64,000 nt of DNA from Paenibacillus hamazuiensis (GCF_023276405.1 NZ_JALRMO010000001.1:4278001-4342000); one strand, 5' to 3'. Positions 36,401-46,455 are shown, numbered from the stretch's first letter. Numbers and translations are program-made. The notes: generated by a model not told the origin, from the letters alone.

Positions 36401-37561
36401 TTATCGCTTGAGCAGCTTGTTCCACAGCTTACGGTTGAACAGGTTGGCGCCGCAGGCCAGAGCAAAACCGAACGCCGGCATCGGATCGGACCACGACAAA
36501 ATATCGTCCTTCACCTTGGATGGTCCTGCCCACAGGGGCGGGTCCATCGACAGCCGGTCCGGGTTTTGCACAAAATGAAGCAGCTCGCCGGGAAGAAGGT
36601 TCCGGCAAATTTGTCCGATTTTATAGTCGAACACATCTTCGATCGGGTTGCCTACGGCCAATTGATAAAGCAGCCACGGGAAGTCGACGCCGGCCTGCAC
36701 GGAAAGCTGAAGCGAGTTCCAAAAACGCGGATTGATTTCCATAAATTTAGGAATGCCGTCGCGCGGATCCGTCATAAAATCGAGCTGAGCGACCCCGTAC
36801 CAGGGGAGCTTATCCATAATAGCCTTCGTTCTTTCGATCAGCTCCGGCATCCAGACGCTTTCGACCGCCGAGCTCGGGCCCATCGGATATGGAAAGTGAT
36901 GAACCTCTTTATGCGCATACGCCGCTCTCAGTTTGCCGCTGCCGTCATACAAGATCCCGACCCCGTACCTTGTGCCGAGCGGAATGTATTCCTGCAGCAC
37001 AGGGTAAGGATACATCCGGTGAATCTCCCCGTACGTTGAAACGAGCTCCGCTTCATCGCGGACAATCCGGATTCCTCTCGACCCGGAGCTTATGCGCGGC
37101 TTGATGACGAGCGGATAGTTTAACTTTCGGGCAAGATGAGGCACTTCGTCAAGATTGCCGGGAAACTCCGTTTTCGGCGCATCCACGCCCGCCTCAAGCG
37201 CCAGACGCGCGGAAAGCCCTTTATCCTGCGCGATCCTGAAGCTTTCCGCAGGAGGAAGCGGCAAATGGAGGAGTTCGCCAAGCTCGCTTCGCTTCCGGTA
37301 AGCGACGCCCAAGGTAACCTCGTCCAGCGGAAACATCACGCGGTATTTTCCAAGTTCGATTTGCCTGAGGAGCGAATCGTAGTACAGATCGGGATGTTCC
37401 GCCGGATCGGGGTACACCCACCGATCTTTGCAATACTTGGAAAACGCGGAAGAGGTGAATCTCGTCTTCTCCCCCACCCCTACGAAAACACCGCGACGGC
37501 CCACCGATCTCGCCGCCGCTAAAGCCATGCGAAGCATTCCGTCCGTGATTAAAAGCGACAT
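36401..37561 (-). CDS. ATP-grasp domain protein (carboxylate-amine ligase type)
   Basis: 386 residues. The ATP-grasp fold shows PLVIKPRISSGSRGIRIVRDE (nucleotide Lys and Gly-rich loop) and the metal-binding MEINPRFWNSLQLSVQAGVDFP. The first third is a Rossmann-like preATP-grasp domain (DGMLRMALAAARSVGRRGVFVGVGEK). It couples an acid and an amine by ATP. It lies 54 bp after a GT-C-like gene on the same strand, so it may modify the same glycan with an amino acid; this is inference. Confidence 0.85.
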   Translation of the reverse strand: MSLLITDGMLRMALAAARSVGRRGVFVGVGEKTRFTSSAFSKYCKDRWVYPDPAEHPDLYYDSLLRQIELGKYRVMFPLDEVTLGVAYRKRSELGELLHLPLPPAESFRIAQDKGLSARLALEAGVDAPKTEFPGNLDEVPHLARKLNYPLVIKPRISSGSRGIRIVRDEAELVSTYGEIHRMYPYPVLQEYIPLGTRYGVGILYDGSGKLRAAYAHKEVHHFPYPMGPSSAVESVWMPELIERTKAIMDKLPWYGVAQLDFMTDPRDGIPKFMEINPRFWNSLQLSVQAGVDFPWLLYQLAVGNPIEDVFDYKIGQICRNLLPGELLHFVQNPDRLSMDPPLWAGPSKVKDDILSWSDPMPAFGFALACGANLFNRKLWNKLLKR

Positions 37562-37615
37562 GGCTCCTCCTCCTTTTTAATTCGTCAATACTGCGATCTT
37601 CTTGTGTTCGGTAAA

Positions 37616-39613
37616 TTAATCCGATTTTCCCCATATTTGCTGAACGATCTCTTCTCTCGTGAGGGGACGCGAAATATGATAAACCCTTAAAACATCGTCC
37701 TCGTAGAAAACTTCAATGCCGCCGTTCGCTTCCTTGTAGGTTTGGATCCATTTCTGCAATTCTCTCATTTCTTTTTCTCTCCGGTCATATTCGGCGGCCA
37801 ATTTCTTATCCGCTTCAGGATCGAAACTTCTGTTCGTCCGAAATACCTGTTTTTCCTCGTAAATATAAATCTCCGTTGGAATTTTCCGATTCGGCTCCGA
37901 TTCACCTTTCAAGGTTAAATATTTATAGGAGGGGTCGTAATTTTCCAGCAAGTCCTTAATATACGCATGAATCCCTTCGCCTTTAACCAGCGGATATTCT
38001 TCCTCCTGCGAGAAGATCATCCAGGAACGATGCCCATTGCTCTCGCTTATCCGCAAATACTGCTCCACATTGCTGTCCCACTCCATTTTATAAAGCACGA
38101 TCGGCTTCAGCGGATAAAAGACCAGAGTGGCTCCCAGCAGCGATATCACAGCTGCGGTTTCCACGAAACGAAGCGTACGATTCGCCGCACCGGCAAACAA
38201 TACGCTCCAGCTCATACCGAGCGCCACGGGAACGATGAGTCCCCACAGCTCCACCGAACGTGAGGCGACTACGATGCTTTGCGTAACGGCGCTGCCCCAA
38301 TAACACAGGACAAACGTAAGCAGGGTGAACAGACTCGTAAACATATAAGCGGTGCGTCGGTTTTCGTTTTTCCAGACGGCCAGTCCGCAGACAAGCATCA
38401 GCCCCGCGGCACCCAGGGCCATATAATCCGTCGCATACAGCTCCGGAAAACGTACATTGGACGTCGTCCCGGTCAAATATTTCGCAGCCGCTTCCTGGAA
38501 CTTTTTCCCCATGGACAGTCCGATTGCGGCCGGAATGGCCGATACGACAACCGATCCGGCCCCCGCCATGACGATCCGCCACGTTTGACGGAGATACGGG
38601 CGAATGCCTCCCAGCCAGTGAACCGCAGTTAAAACGGCGATGCCCAGGATGAGATACCCATAGATCAATTGGTGCACGAGCCCCGTTACCGCAAGCCCGG
38701 ATGCCGCCGTCCAGAAGGAGTTCCTTTCGCCGGTTTGCAAATATTTTCGAAAAAAATACAACGTCGGAAACAGGAACACCATCGCAAACTCCTGCGAGTT
38801 GGTCGCCGCCTGGCGCTCCCAGCTTCCGCCGACCATCCAGCCGAGCCATCCGTAGACGACGGCGGAAACGATGCCTGCGATTTTTTGCCCCGTCCACCGC
38901 GATACCAGAAAATACATGCCGAGCATGGTCAATATCGAATTCAGCGGACCGCTGTATTTATCGATGTACAGCGCGTCGATTTTCGCAAATTTGAACAGCG
39001 TGTCCAGGTAGATGTGAAACCCTTTCGGATAAATGCCGGTTTTGAAGAGCACACGGTCATCGATGTCTTTCATCCACTCCAGCACCGTATAGGCATCGGA
39101 CATGCCGGGAGCCGCGAACTTAACCGCATCGTAAAACCGAACGTATGCCGCCCCGGCCACTACGACGAGGAGAAGCAGCCATTTCGCGATCGTGCCCGGT
39201 GAAGACAACCTTCGTCTGAACCGTTCTCCGAGACCGGCCATGTAATCGCTGAGCCGCTGCCTGACAATCGGGACCAGCTTATACTTGCCTTCAAAATAAT
39301 CAAAACATAACGTGGCCAGTGCGATCAACTGGCTGCCGCGTTTGTCCGCCGTATGTTTGCGAACCCATCTGAACATCGCCCAAAATGTAAGTACGGTCAA
39401 AATCGCAATCATTTCAAACAGCCGCGTCACGACCAATATGTACCCCATCGCGATGACCAACAGCACCATCCGGGTAAAATTGGCTAACGCCCGCTCCGCA
39501 GTGTCGCCTTCGAATCTATGAAATAGAACCTTGGGCCAAAGCCAGAATAATACGGCAAAAGCAAATGCGTAATGCGCACCCTGTTCGAGATGATTCGAAA
39601 AGCTGGCGTACAA
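37616..39613 (-). CDS. GT-C-like integral membrane glycosyltransferase, paralog 1
   Basis: 665 residues from a TTG at 39613 (CAGGAGGGG site), aligned with the ATG of the neighbouring paralog; an upstream ATG at 39667 has no ribosome site. About 12 helices, a large outside loop carrying GMSDAYTVLEWMKDID and TGIYPKGFHIYLD, and a soluble C-terminal domain (QYLRISESNGHRSWMIFSQEEEYPLV ... VYHISRP). The SD-(A/P)-Y motif in the first loop resembles the acidic motif of STT3/AglB GT-C enzymes, which use polyprenyl-linked sugars. It is a close paralog of the next gene, a tandem duplication. Confidence 0.7.
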   Translation of the reverse strand: MYASFSNHLEQGAHYAFAFAVLFWLWPKVLFHRFEGDTAERALANFTRMVLLVIAMGYILVVTRLFEMIAILTVLTFWAMFRWVRKHTADKRGSQLIALATLCFDYFEGKYKLVPIVRQRLSDYMAGLGERFRRRLSSPGTIAKWLLLLVVVAGAAYVRFYDAVKFAAPGMSDAYTVLEWMKDIDDRVLFKTGIYPKGFHIYLDTLFKFAKIDALYIDKYSGPLNSILTMLGMYFLVSRWTGQKIAGIVSAVVYGWLGWMVGGSWERQAATNSQEFAMVFLFPTLYFFRKYLQTGERNSFWTAASGLAVTGLVHQLIYGYLILGIAVLTAVHWLGGIRPYLRQTWRIVMAGAGSVVVSAIPAAIGLSMGKKFQEAAAKYLTGTTSNVRFPELYATDYMALGAAGLMLVCGLAVWKNENRRTAYMFTSLFTLLTFVLCYWGSAVTQSIVVASRSVELWGLIVPVALGMSWSVLFAGAANRTLRFVETAAVISLLGATLVFYPLKPIVLYKMEWDSNVEQYLRISESNGHRSWMIFSQEEEYPLVKGEGIHAYIKDLLENYDPSYKYLTLKGESEPNRKIPTEIYIYEEKQVFRTNRSFDPEADKKLAAEYDRREKEMRELQKWIQTYKEANGGIEVFYEDDVLRVYHISRPLTREEIVQQIWGKSD

Positions 39614-39685
39614 CCGATTCCCCTCCTGACCTTCAATATTGCCATATCCCGGCTTCCTCCGCGTCATCCTCGGCCAGGAGTGCGG

Positions 39686-41626
39686 CTATTCAAGCGGACG
39701 CGAAATATGGTAAACCTTCAGGAACTCGTCCTCGAAGAAAACATCGATGCCGCCGTTTGCTTCCTTGTATGCCGAGATCCATTGCTCCAACTGCTTTGAT
39801 TCCCGTTCGCGCCGGTCGTAAATCGGCGCCAATTGTTCGAAATGGGTCCGGAACACCGACTTCTCTTCGAAGATGTATACATCGGTAGGAAGGTTTTTGT
39901 TTGGTTCGGCTTTACCCTTCATGGTCAAATATTTATGGGCCGGATCGTACTGTTCCAGCAGTTCCCGGACGTACATGTGATATCCCGAGCCAAGAACCAG
40001 CGCGTATCCTTCCTCCTGCGAAATGATCATCCACGTCTTCGTGGCGTGGCGTTCGCTGATTCTCAGGTACTGCTCGACCGTATCGTTCCGTTCCATTTTA
40101 TAAGGCACGATCGGTTCAAGCGGATATTGATAAAGGACGCCGGCCATAAGCGCGCAGACGATGACGGTCTCCGCGAGCCGCAGCGCCGGCCGCTTCGAAA
40201 ATCCGGCAAAGACGACTCCCCAGCTCATGCCTATGGTCATCGGAATCGCCAGACTCCACAGATCAACCATGCGGGCCGCGATGACGACGCTTTTTGTCAC
40301 CACTCCACCCCAGTAATAAAGCGCAAACGTGGTTCCCGAAAAAAGCAGGGTGAACAAGCCGGCCGTGCGCAGCCTCTCGTTTTTCCAGCCTATAAGGACG
40401 CCGACAAACAGCAGACCCAGTGCTATGAGTGCCGCGTAATCCATTGTCCCCAGACTCGGGGTATGCAGGTTCGCCGCCGTGCTTGTGAGGAAATCCTGTG
40501 CAGCCTCCTGAAACTTTTTGCCCATCGCAAGCCCGATGCCTGCCGGTATGGCGGAAATAACCGCCGAACCGGCGCCGGCCGCCACAATCCATACGGTTTG
40601 CTTCACATGCTTGCGTACTCCTCCCAGCCAATGGACAGCCACGAGAAAAGCTATGCCCATGCATAAGTAGCCATAGATCAATTGGTGCACAAGTCCTGTT
40701 ACGGCTAGACCGGATACCGCCGTCCAAAAATACAGCTTGTCCGTCGTCTGCAAATATTTCCGGAAGAAATATAAGGTCGGGAGCACAAATACGAGCGCAA
40801 ACTCCTGCGAGTTGGTTGCCGCCTGGCGTTCCCAGCCGGCACCGATCATAAACCCGAACCATCCGTACAGAACGGCGGAGACGATGCCCGCGTATTTTTT
40901 TCCCGTAAACCTGGAGACGGCAAAGTAGATGCCGAGCATGGTCAAAATCGAATTTAACGGTCCGCTGTACTTATTGATATAAAGCGCGTCGATTTTGGCA
41001 AATTTGAAAATCGTGTCCAGATAAATATGGAAGCCTTTCGGATAGATGCCCGTTTCGAACAGCTTCCGCTCATCGATCTGCTTCATCCATTCGAGCACGG
41101 TATAAGAGTCGGACATAGCCGGCGCGGCGTTCATGAATGCATCGTAAAAGCGGACATACGCCGATCCGGCCAAAACGGCGAGCAGCAGCAGCCATTCCGT
41201 GACGATCCAAGGAGAGGCCAGCCTGTGCAGCAGCCTTCGCTTCAAATCTTTCGCGTAATCTCCGGAGCTTTGTTTCAATCGGGAAAAAAGCTTTTTCCTG
41301 CCTTCCAAATAATCAAAGACGGTCGCAACAAGCGTGGTCAGCTGAAAGGCGCGTTTGTCCGCGGAATGGTTGCGATTCCAGCGGATCAGCGACCATATGA
41401 CGAACACTGCAATGATCGCAATCATCTCCATTAATTGGAAAACGACCAAAATGTATCCCATGGCGATAATGATGAGCACCATGCGCATAAAGTTCGCCGC
41501 CGCCCGTTCCGCGGTATCGCCCGAAAGCCTCTGAAGCAAGAGCTTGGGCCAGAACCAAAATAATACGGCAAAAGCTAACGCGTAATGAGTGCCCTCTTCC
41601 AGATGATTGACCAAACTTGCGTACAT
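39686..41626 (-). CDS. GT-C-like integral membrane glycosyltransferase, paralog 2
   Basis: 646 residues from ATG 41626 (GAAAGGAGGAG). Opens MYASLVNHLEEGTHYALAF and shows the same features as paralog 1: AMSDSYTVLEWMKQID, TGIYPKGFHIYLD, QEGYALVLGSGYH and a final VYHISRP. The two proteins look about 60% identical and are 72 bp apart. A third, more distant relative lies at 49671. The gene is probably the first of the 41.6-36.4 kb operon that ends with the ATP-grasp protein. Confidence 0.7.
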   Translation of the reverse strand: MYASLVNHLEEGTHYALAFAVLFWFWPKLLLQRLSGDTAERAAANFMRMVLIIIAMGYILVVFQLMEMIAIIAVFVIWSLIRWNRNHSADKRAFQLTTLVATVFDYLEGRKKLFSRLKQSSGDYAKDLKRRLLHRLASPWIVTEWLLLLAVLAGSAYVRFYDAFMNAAPAMSDSYTVLEWMKQIDERKLFETGIYPKGFHIYLDTIFKFAKIDALYINKYSGPLNSILTMLGIYFAVSRFTGKKYAGIVSAVLYGWFGFMIGAGWERQAATNSQEFALVFVLPTLYFFRKYLQTTDKLYFWTAVSGLAVTGLVHQLIYGYLCMGIAFLVAVHWLGGVRKHVKQTVWIVAAGAGSAVISAIPAGIGLAMGKKFQEAAQDFLTSTAANLHTPSLGTMDYAALIALGLLFVGVLIGWKNERLRTAGLFTLLFSGTTFALYYWGGVVTKSVVIAARMVDLWSLAIPMTIGMSWGVVFAGFSKRPALRLAETVIVCALMAGVLYQYPLEPIVPYKMERNDTVEQYLRISERHATKTWMIISQEEGYALVLGSGYHMYVRELLEQYDPAHKYLTMKGKAEPNKNLPTDVYIFEEKSVFRTHFEQLAPIYDRRERESKQLEQWISAYKEANGGIDVFFEDEFLKVYHISRPLE

Positions 41627-41782
41627 TGATCTTCTCCTCCTTTCCTCATATTTCACAAAAATTTTACACGATTTTCCCGGATTTCCTGTGCAGAAACGGG
41701 GGCTCGCTCTGGTATATGTTCCCTTGCCCACGGTATAATGAATCTTAACAAAACATCAACATTCATGGGAGAATGCCTAGCT

Positions 41783-42817
41783 ATGATTTCAAGACGCAAA
41801 TTTATCAAAAAGATGGCCGTATTTTTTTCGTTCATTCCACTCGGGGTCATGGGTTTCTTCGAATGGTTCAGCCGCAGCGTGTCCAAGACGGACCCGGGCG
41901 CGGCCGAACCGGCGAAACCGTCGGCTTCCGAACCCGCCCCGCCCAAAAAAGTGTCGCCGGAACCGCTGCTGTCGATGTTTTTGCTCAGCGATCTGCACAT
42001 TTCCGTAAGCGAGTCGTCCATGACCGAGAAGCTGCATTGGGCGCTTAAGGACGTTACCGACTTCGAATCGAAGGTTGAGGCGATTGTCCTTGGCGGCGAT
42101 TTGACCGATTTCGGCCGCGCCAGCGATTACAAGCTGCTGAAAAGCGTTCTCGACAAATATACGCTTCCGCCCGTACATGCGAATTTGGGAAATCACGATT
42201 ATTACGATGTTTGGCTTAACAAGGACGGACAGTTTTCCACCGATACGGTTCCGAACGGAAAAACGGATGCCCAGTCCCGTCAGCGGTTTATGGAGTTTTT
42301 CGGCTACGGCAAGCCGTATAACGATGTCTGGATCAACGGCGTGCATTTGATCATGGTTTCCCAGGAAGCTTATTACCAGGAAAAACCCGAGGTCGGAGAA
42401 GGCGCCTGGTATTCCGACGAACAGCTTGCCTGGCTGCAGGAAACGATGAAAGCTCATGCCGACGGCAAGCCGGCGCTCATATTCATCCATCAGCCGCTGC
42501 CTGCGCTCGGGATGGACGGGCGCACCCATCAGCTTATTCGCGCCACCGAGTTCCGCAATATTTTGAAGCCGTATAAAAATGTGTTTGTGCTCTCCGGTCA
42601 CACGCACCGCAACTTTGTCGGCGAGTCCCACTATAACAAGGATAATACGTTCCACTGGTTCAATAACGCATCCGTTGGCCGCACCCGTTCGAGCAGCGGC
42701 TCGGTTGCCCAAGGGATGTACATTCAGGTATACGAAGACCGGGTCGTCGTACGCGGCAGGGAATTTTCGAACCGCAGTTGGATCGATGAAGCCAACTGGA
42801 CGGTGTCGCTGGTGTAA
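41783..42817 (+). CDS. Metallophosphoesterase with Tat-type signal
   Basis: 344 residues from ATG 41783 (GGGAGAATGCC). The start MISRRKFIKKMAVFFSFIPLG has the twin-arginine pattern S-R-R-x-F-I-K, followed by a hydrophobic stretch, so the protein is likely exported folded. The calcineurin-type metal motifs are LSDLHISV, GGDLTDFG, GNHDYYD, and SGHTHRNF, all complete. It is divergent from the GT-C paralogs, 157 bp apart. Substrate unknown; a phosphodiester in the wall or lipid carrier is possible. Confidence 0.88.
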   Translation: MISRRKFIKKMAVFFSFIPLGVMGFFEWFSRSVSKTDPGAAEPAKPSASEPAPPKKVSPEPLLSMFLLSDLHISVSESSMTEKLHWALKDVTDFESKVEAIVLGGDLTDFGRASDYKLLKSVLDKYTLPPVHANLGNHDYYDVWLNKDGQFSTDTVPNGKTDAQSRQRFMEFFGYGKPYNDVWINGVHLIMVSQEAYYQEKPEVGEGAWYSDEQLAWLQETMKAHADGKPALIFIHQPLPALGMDGRTHQLIRATEFRNILKPYKNVFVLSGHTHRNFVGESHYNKDNTFHWFNNASVGRTRSSSGSVAQGMYIQVYEDRVVVRGREFSNRSWIDEANWTVSLV

Positions 42818-43107
42818 CCCCCCCTAGATCCCCCTCTAGGGGGACCCCAGGCTGGTCCTTCGCCGCGCCCCCCTAAATCCCCCCACCGGGGGGACCCCAG
42901 GCGCCCCAAGCGCCCTGGACCCGCCCGAAAAGCGGGGCTGCTCGCTGCTAGGTCGCGTTTGTCCGGCATTGAAGTTTTACCTTAGGGTAAAACTTCCTAT
43001 GCCGGACACGCTGTACTTTTGGTGCGGCGCCTGGGGAGCGAATATGTGCCTCGGGCTCGCGTTTGTCTGCATGGGTTTTGCTTCACAAAACCCTATGCTG
43101 ACACGCT
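42818..43107. repeat. Dispersed hairpin element, copy A
   Basis: Composed of a GC-rich part with CCCCCTCTAGGGGG-type palindromes, the link CTAGGTCGCG, a long hairpin at 42961-43007 (GTCCGGCAT ... ATGCCGGAC with inner GAAGTTTTACC / GGTAAAACTTC), a spacer ending TGCCTCGGGCTCGCG, and a second hairpin at 43064-43102 (GTCTGCAT ... ATGCTGAC). The same order occurs in inverted orientation at about 59835-60075. No coding sequence in the gap 42818-43184. Confidence 0.8.
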
Positions 43108-43184
43108 TAACCATTGCTGTACCAGGGTAAATTTCAAATCTTTTCGTACAAAATCCAAATCTGCACCAAAAGGGGTCGTCACCA

Positions 43185-44108
43185 ATGAAAATCCTTGTAA
43201 CCGGCGGGGCCGGGTTTATCGCTTCCCATATTGTCGACGAGCTGATCCGGCTCGGGCATTCCGTCGCCGTGCTCGACAATTTCAGTACGGGCAAACGCGA
43301 ATATGCCAATCCGGAAGCCCGATTGTACGAAGCGGACATCGTGAAAGACCCGCTCGGAGCGGTATTCTCCGGGTTCAAGCCGGAGGTTGTCATCCATCAC
43401 GCGGCGCAGATCGACGTGCAAACATCCATCAAACATCCGTCGCTTGATGCCGAAATTAACATTGTCGGCACAATCAAGCTGCTGGAAAACTGCAGAGAGC
43501 ACGGCGTGCGCAAAATCGTCTACGCTTCTTCCGCTGCGGTCTACGGCACTCCCGAATATTTGCCCGTGGACGAGAAGCATCCGCTGAAGCCGCTATCGTT
43601 TTACGGCATCTCCAAGCATACCCCGGAGCATTATATCGAAGCGTTCGCCCATTTGTACGGGCTGGATTTCACCATACTGCGCTACGCCAACGTGTACGGC
43701 ATCAGGCAGGACCCTAAAGGCGAAGGCGGCGTTGTTTCGATCTTCGTCGACAAGCTGCTATCCGGAGAAAAGCCGGTTATTTTCGGCAGCGGCGAGCAGA
43801 CGCGGGATTTCATTTATGTCAAAGATATCGTATCCGCCAACATCGCCGCTTTGGATCGGGGCTCCCGAGGGCTGTTCAATATAAGCCGGAACGAGCAGAC
43901 AACCGTAACCGAGCTGCTGCGGATCATGTGCCGTCAGCTTGAAAAGCCGTTCGCGCCGGAATATCGGCCTCCCCGCCCGGGAGATATCGAACACAGCCGG
44001 CTCGACAATACGGCCGCGCTCCGCGAGCTTGCCTGGTCCCCGAAGTACAGTCTGCAGGAAGGCATGCAGGAAACTTGCTCCTACTATGCAAAAAAATACG
44101 GAATGTAA
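43185..44108 (+). CDS. NAD-dependent epimerase/dehydratase (UDP-sugar 4-epimerase type)
   Basis: 307 residues, extended short-chain dehydrogenase. NAD motif VTGGAGFIASHIVDEL, the active-site Ser in YASSAAVYG and the Tyr-x3-Lys in FYGISKH are all present. The end QEGMQETCSYYAKKYG is GalE-like. It likely interconverts UDP-hexoses or UDP-HexNAc at C4. Beside a Pel-like locus it could supply UDP-GalNAc, as PelX does in Pel producers; this is inference. It is convergent with the HD-GYP gene. Confidence 0.88.
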   Translation: MKILVTGGAGFIASHIVDELIRLGHSVAVLDNFSTGKREYANPEARLYEADIVKDPLGAVFSGFKPEVVIHHAAQIDVQTSIKHPSLDAEINIVGTIKLLENCREHGVRKIVYASSAAVYGTPEYLPVDEKHPLKPLSFYGISKHTPEHYIEAFAHLYGLDFTILRYANVYGIRQDPKGEGGVVSIFVDKLLSGEKPVIFGSGEQTRDFIYVKDIVSANIAALDRGSRGLFNISRNEQTTVTELLRIMCRQLEKPFAPEYRPPRPGDIEHSRLDNTAALRELAWSPKYSLQEGMQETCSYYAKKYGM

Positions 44109-44145
44109 GGGATCTTCCTTTGCATTCCGTTTTTCTTTTCCGTCG

Positions 44146-46050
44146 CTACTTCGCCCGTTTCAGCCACTCGGTGCGATGGGCATGTTCCGTGCGAACGAAG
44201 CACGTCTCGCACTTTTTGCCGTGCGTCGCACAGTTATTGTCCGCGACCTCCCAGCAATTCACATCCATGCGGCCGTATACCGGACAATGTTCACACACAC
44301 TGGACGGCACGCAGCACATCTCCCAGCAAGAGCCGAGCGATCGGGCATTGAAATTCGGATTCCGTTGTTTGCGTTCGAACCAGGCGATAAACGCATCGAC
44401 GATCGAAGCGTCGAGCTGCGTGCCGCTCGCTGCGCGCAGCGTTTGCAGCGCCTGATGAAACGGCAGCGGGTCGCGGTATTTCCGCCCGTTAATTTTGGCG
44501 AGAAACGTCTGCACGACGGCAATGATCTTCGAGCCGGCCGGAATTTGGCGCCCCTTTAAGCCGGCCGGATAGCCGTTTCCGTCCATCCGTTCGTGGTGAT
44601 ACAAAATGTATTCGGCCACGCGTTCGTTGCCCAGCGTCGTGCGAACGATCGAGGCGCCGACTTCGGCGTGAAGTTTCATCAGCTCGAATTCCTGATCGGA
44701 GTATTTGCCTTCTTTTTGATACAAATTGACCGAAATCCCGAACATCCCGATGTTGCTGAGATACGCGGCGAGCGCCACATCGCGGATCTCCGGCTCGCTG
44801 AGCCCGATCTCCTTGGCGATGATGATCGAGTACCGGCTCATCATCTCCGAATATCCGACGGTATATGGGCTCATGTTGTCGAGCAGTTGGGCGAGCCCTT
44901 TTAAAATGCCCGTATACGTTCCGGCCAGCCGGCTCAGCGACATTTGATGCGAAATGATGCCGCGGATATCGCGCTGCACCATTTTCATCGTGCTGAGCGC
45001 CGCCTGCTCCGTCCCCGCATCCCCGAAGCGATCGAACCAGAAGATCAAAAAATTCGGCGTGCCGATGTTCACCTGCAGCACGACGATCGCGTCCATGCCG
45101 AGGCTCTTAAAGGCTGCGGGCAAACCGGCAAAGACGGCATCCCCGCGCCGGAGCAGCACGTATTCCTCATTCGCTGCAAGCTGATGGAGCATGTCCAGCG
45201 TCCGGACATCTTCCGTTAATTCGCCGGCCAGCTTCTCTTCCAGCCCAATGCTCACCGGTATCCGATAACGGTCGCCTGTACGCTCGGCGTAGCACCCCCC
45301 AGCGGCAGCCATCGTTTGCATCGACAATTGAATCATCAGTTCGACGGTCATCCTGGGATGAAGCGCAATCTGATTGATCTGCTGCATCGCCTTGCCGGAA
45401 GCGAGCACGACATCCGACTCCGCCTTCAGCTTCTCTGCCGCCGTTAAATTGTCCAGCATTTGGCCGATCAACTCGCCGAGCTCGTCCAGCGAAGCCAACG
45501 TTCTCTTCGAAGGCTTTCCGGATAAGGGACCGATGCGCACCAAACCTTTCCCTTGTCCCGTAGGGACTACGAGCAGCGGCACTTCCCCTTCGACGATTTT
45601 GCCGGAACGGATCATTCCGGTATCGCCTTGAACCGAAAGCGGCGGATGATAATTCTCTTTTTTCTTTTCCGCAGAAGCGGACATTGTGCTGCCGATTTCT
45701 TTCGTCTTATGGCGGACCGCCTTCAACGTATAACTGTTGTTTCTCGGTTCGTGCACATAAAAGGCATACACGGGAGCTTCGACAAACCGGTCAAAAAATT
45801 CGAGCAGATCGATCAGATTGTTTTCCAGCCCTTTATCGGGCTTTACCGTTTGAATGATTTTCCGGGTGAGTGCCAGCCGCTTGCGTGTATGACCGGCCTT
45901 GCGCTGAAGCGCTAGAGCCCAAATGACGGCGAGCAGCACCGCCACTGCGGCGGCTGCGATGATGAGAAGCGCATCTTGGGTAAGCCCCGCTTTTTCGATC
46001 ATGTCCTGCACTTGCTGCAGATAAGGAACTTTCCCGAACCATGCCGGCAT
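44146..46050 (-). CDS. Degenerate HD-GYP protein with GAF-like region and two-CW tail
   Basis: 634 residues: one N-terminal helix (LLIIAAAAVAVLLAVIWALAL), two GAF-like segments (about 60-370), an HD-GYP-like domain (about 390-570) and a Cys-rich end. The HD motif normally reads LHDIGK; here it is LSNIGM (about residue 430), so the metal-binding His and Asp are lost, while YHHERMDGNGYPAGLKG is kept. The tail has nine Cys in CWEMCCVPSSVCEHCPVYG ... CWEVADNNCATHGKKCETC, the two-CW pattern. Probably a c-di-GMP or redox sensor rather than a phosphodiesterase. It ends the polysaccharide operon. Confidence 0.82.
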   Translation of the reverse strand: MPAWFGKVPYLQQVQDMIEKAGLTQDALLIIAAAAVAVLLAVIWALALQRKAGHTRKRLALTRKIIQTVKPDKGLENNLIDLLEFFDRFVEAPVYAFYVHEPRNNSYTLKAVRHKTKEIGSTMSASAEKKKENYHPPLSVQGDTGMIRSGKIVEGEVPLLVVPTGQGKGLVRIGPLSGKPSKRTLASLDELGELIGQMLDNLTAAEKLKAESDVVLASGKAMQQINQIALHPRMTVELMIQLSMQTMAAAGGCYAERTGDRYRIPVSIGLEEKLAGELTEDVRTLDMLHQLAANEEYVLLRRGDAVFAGLPAAFKSLGMDAIVVLQVNIGTPNFLIFWFDRFGDAGTEQAALSTMKMVQRDIRGIISHQMSLSRLAGTYTGILKGLAQLLDNMSPYTVGYSEMMSRYSIIIAKEIGLSEPEIRDVALAAYLSNIGMFGISVNLYQKEGKYSDQEFELMKLHAEVGASIVRTTLGNERVAEYILYHHERMDGNGYPAGLKGRQIPAGSKIIAVVQTFLAKINGRKYRDPLPFHQALQTLRAASGTQLDASIVDAFIAWFERKQRNPNFNARSLGSCWEMCCVPSSVCEHCPVYGRMDVNCWEVADNNCATHGKKCETCFVRTEHAHRTEWLKRAK

Positions 46051-46089
46051 CTCCTGCGCCCCCTTCCTTGTATGGATATTCCGTAGGCG

Positions 46090-46455
46090 TTAGCCGTTTT
46101 CCGGGTGCTCTCTCCTCCCGGTATGATCCTCGGCGTCCCGCAGCGCGATATATTGCGAAAGCTCCTTAATTTTATCATGTAAGGATGATATTTGGATCGA
46201 TTGGTATAAATTAAGCAGCAGCAGCACCATCACGGAAAAAAGAAACAACAGCGACGGGGGATAATCCACGTCGACGATTTTCGCCAAACTATCCAGCAAA
46301 TGCGGGTTGACGGACAGCACAAGAATGATGATCGTGCCGCCCAGCCAAACGAGCGTGTTTTTCTCGTTGATTTTTTTGCGGGTCAGCAAATAAATGACGA
46401 TGCCGGAAAACGAAAAACCGAGCAATAACACGAACCATTTTAATAAGCTAGGCAT
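46090..46455 (-). CDS. DUF2304 membrane protein
   Basis: 121 residues with three hydrophobic helices (WFVLLLGFSFSGIVIYLLTR, TLVWLGGTIIILVLSV and LLFLFSVMVLLLLNLY) and a short coiled C-terminus. Size and helix order are those of DUF2304, typically encoded next to dolichol-phosphate mannose synthase-like enzymes. Its start overlaps the end of the GT2 gene by 8 bp. It may be a membrane partner of that enzyme. Confidence 0.88.
   Translation of the reverse strand: MPSLLKWFVLLLGFSFSGIVIYLLTRKKINEKNTLVWLGGTIIILVLSVNPHLLDSLAKIVDVDYPPSLLFLFSVMVLLLLNLYQSIQISSLHDKIKELSQYIALRDAEDHTGRREHPENG

Noticed and set aside
43019-43447. Plus-strand frame of 142 codons across copy A of the repeat
   Set aside because: Covers the hairpin element and the out-of-frame start of the epimerase gene.
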